Source: Patescibacteria group bacterium (lineage in GTDB: Bacteria > Patescibacteriota > Microgenomatia > Daviesbacterales > UBA10151). From it: a stretch of 7,473 nucleotides of DNA. The notes under the pieces are model-generated. The model searched no databases. It saw nothing but the letters and a program-made list of their open reading frames with translations, and was not told the origin of the DNA. The position numbers and the translations under genes were made by a program. Below are positions 5,845 through 7,473 of the stretch, one piece after another. The DNA is taken from contig JAHIUE010000051.1 in assembly GCA_018817205.1 (NCBI GenBank), positions 1 through 7,473 of the forward strand, written 5' to 3'. Numbering within the stretch: position 1 is the first letter of the stretch; the number at the start of each line of letters is the position of its first letter.

Positions 5845-6966
5845 ATGAAGATAGATAAGATTTCTCTAAAAATAATTCCCGATTCCAAAGGTAAGGATAC
5901 CTTGGAGGCGGAAATGGAATCAGATGGCAATACAGTAATTGCGTCAGTTCCTGCAGGGGAAAGTACCGGTAAAAATGAGGCAAAGACAATACCGCCAAAA
6001 CAGGCTTTGGAAAAAGTCTCCTGGATAAATTCACAAATTAAGAATAAGGATTTTGCCACCCTTGACCAATTTGACGGTTATTTAAATACGCTGCAGGGTG
6101 CTAATTTGACAGTAGCCTTAAGCATGGTTTTTACAAAACTTTTGGCAAAACAGAATAACATGGAAACTTGGGAATTAATTGCCAAAATTTCCGGAAGCCA
6201 ACCTGCTTTGCCTTTATGTTTTTTTAATGTAATTGAAGGCGGAGTTCATGGCGGCGGCCCTTCGGCTTCGCTCAGGGTAAACTTACCATTTCAAGAATAC
6301 TGGTATATTCCCAAAACAAATTCTTCAAAGAAGAGCCTGGATGAAGTGATGGAAGTTTTAAAATTATTGGAAGGAAAATTTTCCGGGCCAATGGGCTCAG
6401 AGGGAGGATATACCATGCAGTCTAAAAATCCGGAAGATGGTTTGAAAATGCTGCAAAGTTGTACAAAAGGCGGCTGGTTGGGTTTGGATTGTGCAGCAAC
6501 ACAGTTGCCTGAAAAAATTGATTTGTCTTTCTATGAACTAATAACTAATAACTACGAACTCTTAGCTATTGAAGATCCTTATCCGGAAGATGACTGGGAA
6601 GGGTTTTCCCAAATAACTGCCGCTTTGGGAGAAAAAATCTGGATAATAGGGGATGATTTAACAACTACCAATCCCAAAATTATAAAATTGGCAGCGGACA
6701 AAAAAGCGATTAATGCCGTAATTATAAAACCTACCCAAATCGGCACTGTTACCGAAACCATACAGGCGGCTAATCTGGCAAAAAGTTATGGATGGAAAAT
6801 TATTGTGGCAAACAGGGGTGAGGAAACTATGGATGATTTTATTGCGGATTTGGCAGTGGGCCTTGGAGCCGACGCCATCAAATCAGGCTGTCCTTTGCAA
6901 AAAGAAAGACTTGTTAAATACGAAAGACTTAAAGAGATAGAAAAGCAGTTATTGGTTCACGGTTAG
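5845..6966 (+). CDS. eno: Enolase (phosphopyruvate hydratase), short and divergent
   Basis: Interconverts 2-phosphoglycerate and PEP in the cytoplasm. It has 373 residues; typical enolases have about 410-435. Conserved (yeast numbering in brackets): AGESTG loop with Ser40 (S39), His135 (H159), Glu151 (E168), Glu186 (E211) in GSEGGY, metal ligands Asp215 (D246), Glu243 (E295) and Asp270 (D320), Lys295 (K345) and Lys346 (K396). Deviations: the 'SHRSGE' motif is ANRGEE, so His373 becomes Asn323 and the phosphate-contacting Ser375 becomes Gly325. The 'LRDGDKxRYxGKG' segment is absent. D246 to E295 is shortened from 49 to 28 residues, and the C-terminal tail is nearly absent. The H159-E168 loop carries 7 extra residues (139-145) encoded by a palindromic repeat. 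The metal ligands and both lysines remain, so true enolase is favoured over another superfamily member. Activity may be altered. The stop codon lies in the left arm of the downstream inverted repeat. Confidence 0.88.
   Translation: MKIDKISLKIIPDSKGKDTLEAEMESDGNTVIASVPAGESTGKNEAKTIPPKQALEKVSWINSQIKNKDFATLDQFDGYLNTLQGANLTVALSMVFTKLLAKQNNMETWELIAKISGSQPALPLCFFNVIEGGVHGGGPSASLRVNLPFQEYWYIPKTNSSKKSLDEVMEVLKLLEGKFSGPMGSEGGYTMQSKNPEDGLKMLQSCTKGGWLGLDCAATQLPEKIDLSFYELITNNYELLAIEDPYPEDDWEGFSQITAALGEKIWIIGDDLTTTNPKIIKLAADKKAINAVIIKPTQIGTVTETIQAANLAKSYGWKIIVANRGEETMDDFIADLAVGLGADAIKSGCPLQKERLVKYERLKEIEKQLLVHG
6258..6277. repeat. Short palindromic repeat, in-frame copy in eno
   Basis: CCCTTCGGCTTCGCTCAGGG is a member of the same family as 1026-1045 and 4225-4243. 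Bases 6259-6279 form seven codons, P-S-A-S-L-R-V (139-145), lying between catalytic His135 and Glu151. Without these residues the His-to-Glu spacing equals that of yeast enolase (9 positions). Confidence 0.75.
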
Positions 6967-7350
6967 TTCGTTCACAGTATGTTTAGATTCGAAGACTTAA
7001 GGGTATATCAAGATGCTCTGAAATTTGTAGATCAGGTTTATTTATTAACTGCGAAATGGCCCAAAGAGGAAAGGTATGGATTAATTGATCAATTTAGGAG
7101 AGCGGCTGTTTCTATCGTATTAAATATTGCGGAAGGAACAAGTAGAACAAAGAAAGATTTCCGGCATTTTCTTGATTTATCCAGGGGATCTTGCTATGAA
7201 TGTGTTGCTGTTTTGAATATTGCTAAAACCAGAGGATATATTACTGATCAAGAATTTGGTATATTTTATGAATACATGGACAAACTTGCACGAACAATAA
7301 GTGCTCTTAAAGGTTCTTTGCGATGAACAGTGAACGAATAACGAACTAAC
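6962..7350. mobile_element. Putative IVS-like unit: four-helix-bundle gene in inverted repeats
   Basis: The left arm GTTAGTTCGTTCAC (6962-6975) matches the reverse complement of the right arm (7330-7350). All 14 bases are identical once a 7-bp insert (ATTCGTT, a local duplication) in the right arm is removed. The 354 bp between the arms holds exactly one gene, the S23-family ORF, with 3 bp on either side. In 23S rRNA intervening sequences, S23 ORFs lie within paired stems, so the arrangement is IVS-like but outside rRNA. Mobility is inferred; no target duplication was identified. Confidence 0.45.
6979..7326 (+). CDS. Four-helix-bundle protein, S23 / 23S rRNA intervening-sequence family
   Basis: A 115-residue all-helical protein of the S23/IVS family, related in fold to the Avd accessory protein of diversity-generating retroelements. 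Diagnostic motifs: FEDLRVYQDAL (4-14), WPKEERYGLIDQFRRAAVSI (27-46), NIAEGTSR (49-56), then FLDLSRGSCYE (64-74) with the conserved Gly-Ser and Glu. Family proteins are small, form oligomers with basic surfaces and probably bind nucleic acid; their physiological role is unknown. The length is typical. The gene starts 12 bp after the eno stop, 3 bp after the left inverted-repeat arm, without a Shine-Dalgarno site or well-placed -10 element. It may be read through from the eno promoter. The stop is TGA. Nothing points to an adjacent reverse transcriptase or variable repeat. Confidence 0.9.
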   Translation: MFRFEDLRVYQDALKFVDQVYLLTAKWPKEERYGLIDQFRRAAVSIVLNIAEGTSRTKKDFRHFLDLSRGSCYECVAVLNIAKTRGYITDQEFGIFYEYMDKLARTISALKGSLR

Positions 7351-7352
7351 TT

Positions 7353-7473
7353 ATGTCCTATTTAGTTTTAGTGAGACATACAGAATCAATATGGAATAAA
7401 AAAGGTCTTTGGACCGGCTGGACTGATATTGATTTAGATGAAGAAGGTTTAGGGGCTGCCAAAAAAGTTGGAC
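7353..7473 (+). CDS. gpmA: Phosphoglycerate mutase, 2,3-bisphosphoglycerate-dependent type (5' part)
   Basis: The first 40 codons are visible and the gene runs off the window. LVLVRHTESIWN (4-15) is the histidine-phosphatase-superfamily motif with phospho-acceptor His9 after Arg8; relatives usually read RHGES, so Thr10 replaces Gly. WTGWTDIDLDEEG (20-32) is specific to the cofactor-dependent mutases (GpmA type) and separates it from generic RHxG phosphatases. It interconverts 3- and 2-phosphoglycerate, the step next to enolase, which sits just upstream beyond the four-helix-bundle gene. The ATG is 2 bp beyond the right inverted-repeat arm. No Shine-Dalgarno site or properly spaced -10 hexamer precedes it, so it may depend on transcription from eno. 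Confidence 0.85.
   Translation, partial: MSYLVLVRHTESIWNKKGLWTGWTDIDLDEEGLGAAKKVG

Noticed and set aside
5772..6059. Minus-strand open frames overlapping the start of eno.
   Set aside because: They oppose strongly conserved enolase codons, have no family resemblance, and run over the divergent promoter region.
6979..7326. Four-helix-bundle protein as the Avd component of a diversity-generating retroelement.
   Set aside because: No reverse transcriptase, template repeat or variable repeat is visible; the flanking genes are metabolic.
6979..7326. S23 gene marking a 23S rRNA intervening sequence in this window.
   Set aside because: Both flanks are protein-coding (eno and phosphoglycerate mutase), not rRNA.
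7321..7350. TGA reassignment to glycine (as in Gracilibacteria/SR1) because the four-helix-bundle gene ends in TGA.
   Set aside because: Reading through adds only a few codons before TAA, the protein already has typical length, and no internal in-frame TGA occurs in any long gene.

Overview
The window is AT-rich DNA with short intergenic gaps and standard stop codons. It encodes small or divergent versions of central-carbon enzymes, a coiled-coil protein and a free-standing four-helix-bundle (23S intervening-sequence) gene. This combination, with almost no Shine-Dalgarno sites, fits a Candidate Phyla Radiation (Patescibacteria) genome, perhaps Microgenomates. That placement is inferred from protein style; no rRNA or phylogenetic marker is present.

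Layout: (1) 47-994, plus strand, a 2-hydroxyacid-dehydrogenase-fold protein that keeps its NAD motif but appears to have lost its catalytic residues. (2) 1061-1708, plus, a DUF4145 protein with an N-terminal zinc-finger-like Cys cluster. (3) A hairpin at 1743-1764 between converging genes, then 1779-2117, minus, a 112-residue coiled-coil protein. (4) 2234-4618, plus, a full-length phosphoenolpyruvate synthase converging on (5) 4624-5793, minus, a 12-TM MFS transporter. (6) 5845-6966, plus, a short divergent enolase transcribed divergently from the transporter. (7) 6979-7326, an S23/IVS-type four-helix-bundle gene bracketed by inverted repeats. (8) From 7353 to the window edge, the start of a phosphoglycerate mutase.

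PEP synthase, enolase and phosphoglycerate mutase together cover pyruvate <-> PEP <-> 2-PG <-> 3-PG, so the right part of the window is a lower-glycolysis/gluconeogenesis neighbourhood. The four-helix-bundle unit sits between eno and gpm.

Three signals go beyond plain annotation. First, five of the eight genes carry a TANNNT -10 hexamer exactly 9 nt before the ATG, and a sixth has one 7 nt before it, which points to leaderless transcription. Second, a family of short palindromic repeats (core CTTCG...GCTC) occurs once between genes and twice in frame inside enzymes. In enolase it encodes 7 extra residues in the catalytic loop, and removing them restores the canonical spacing. Third, two enzymes have altered active sites: the dehydrogenase-like protein (Arg to Pro, His to Pro) and enolase (the SHRSGE motif reads ANRGEE). 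No intergenic stretch exceeds about 120 bases, and I saw no tRNA, rRNA or CRISPR array.
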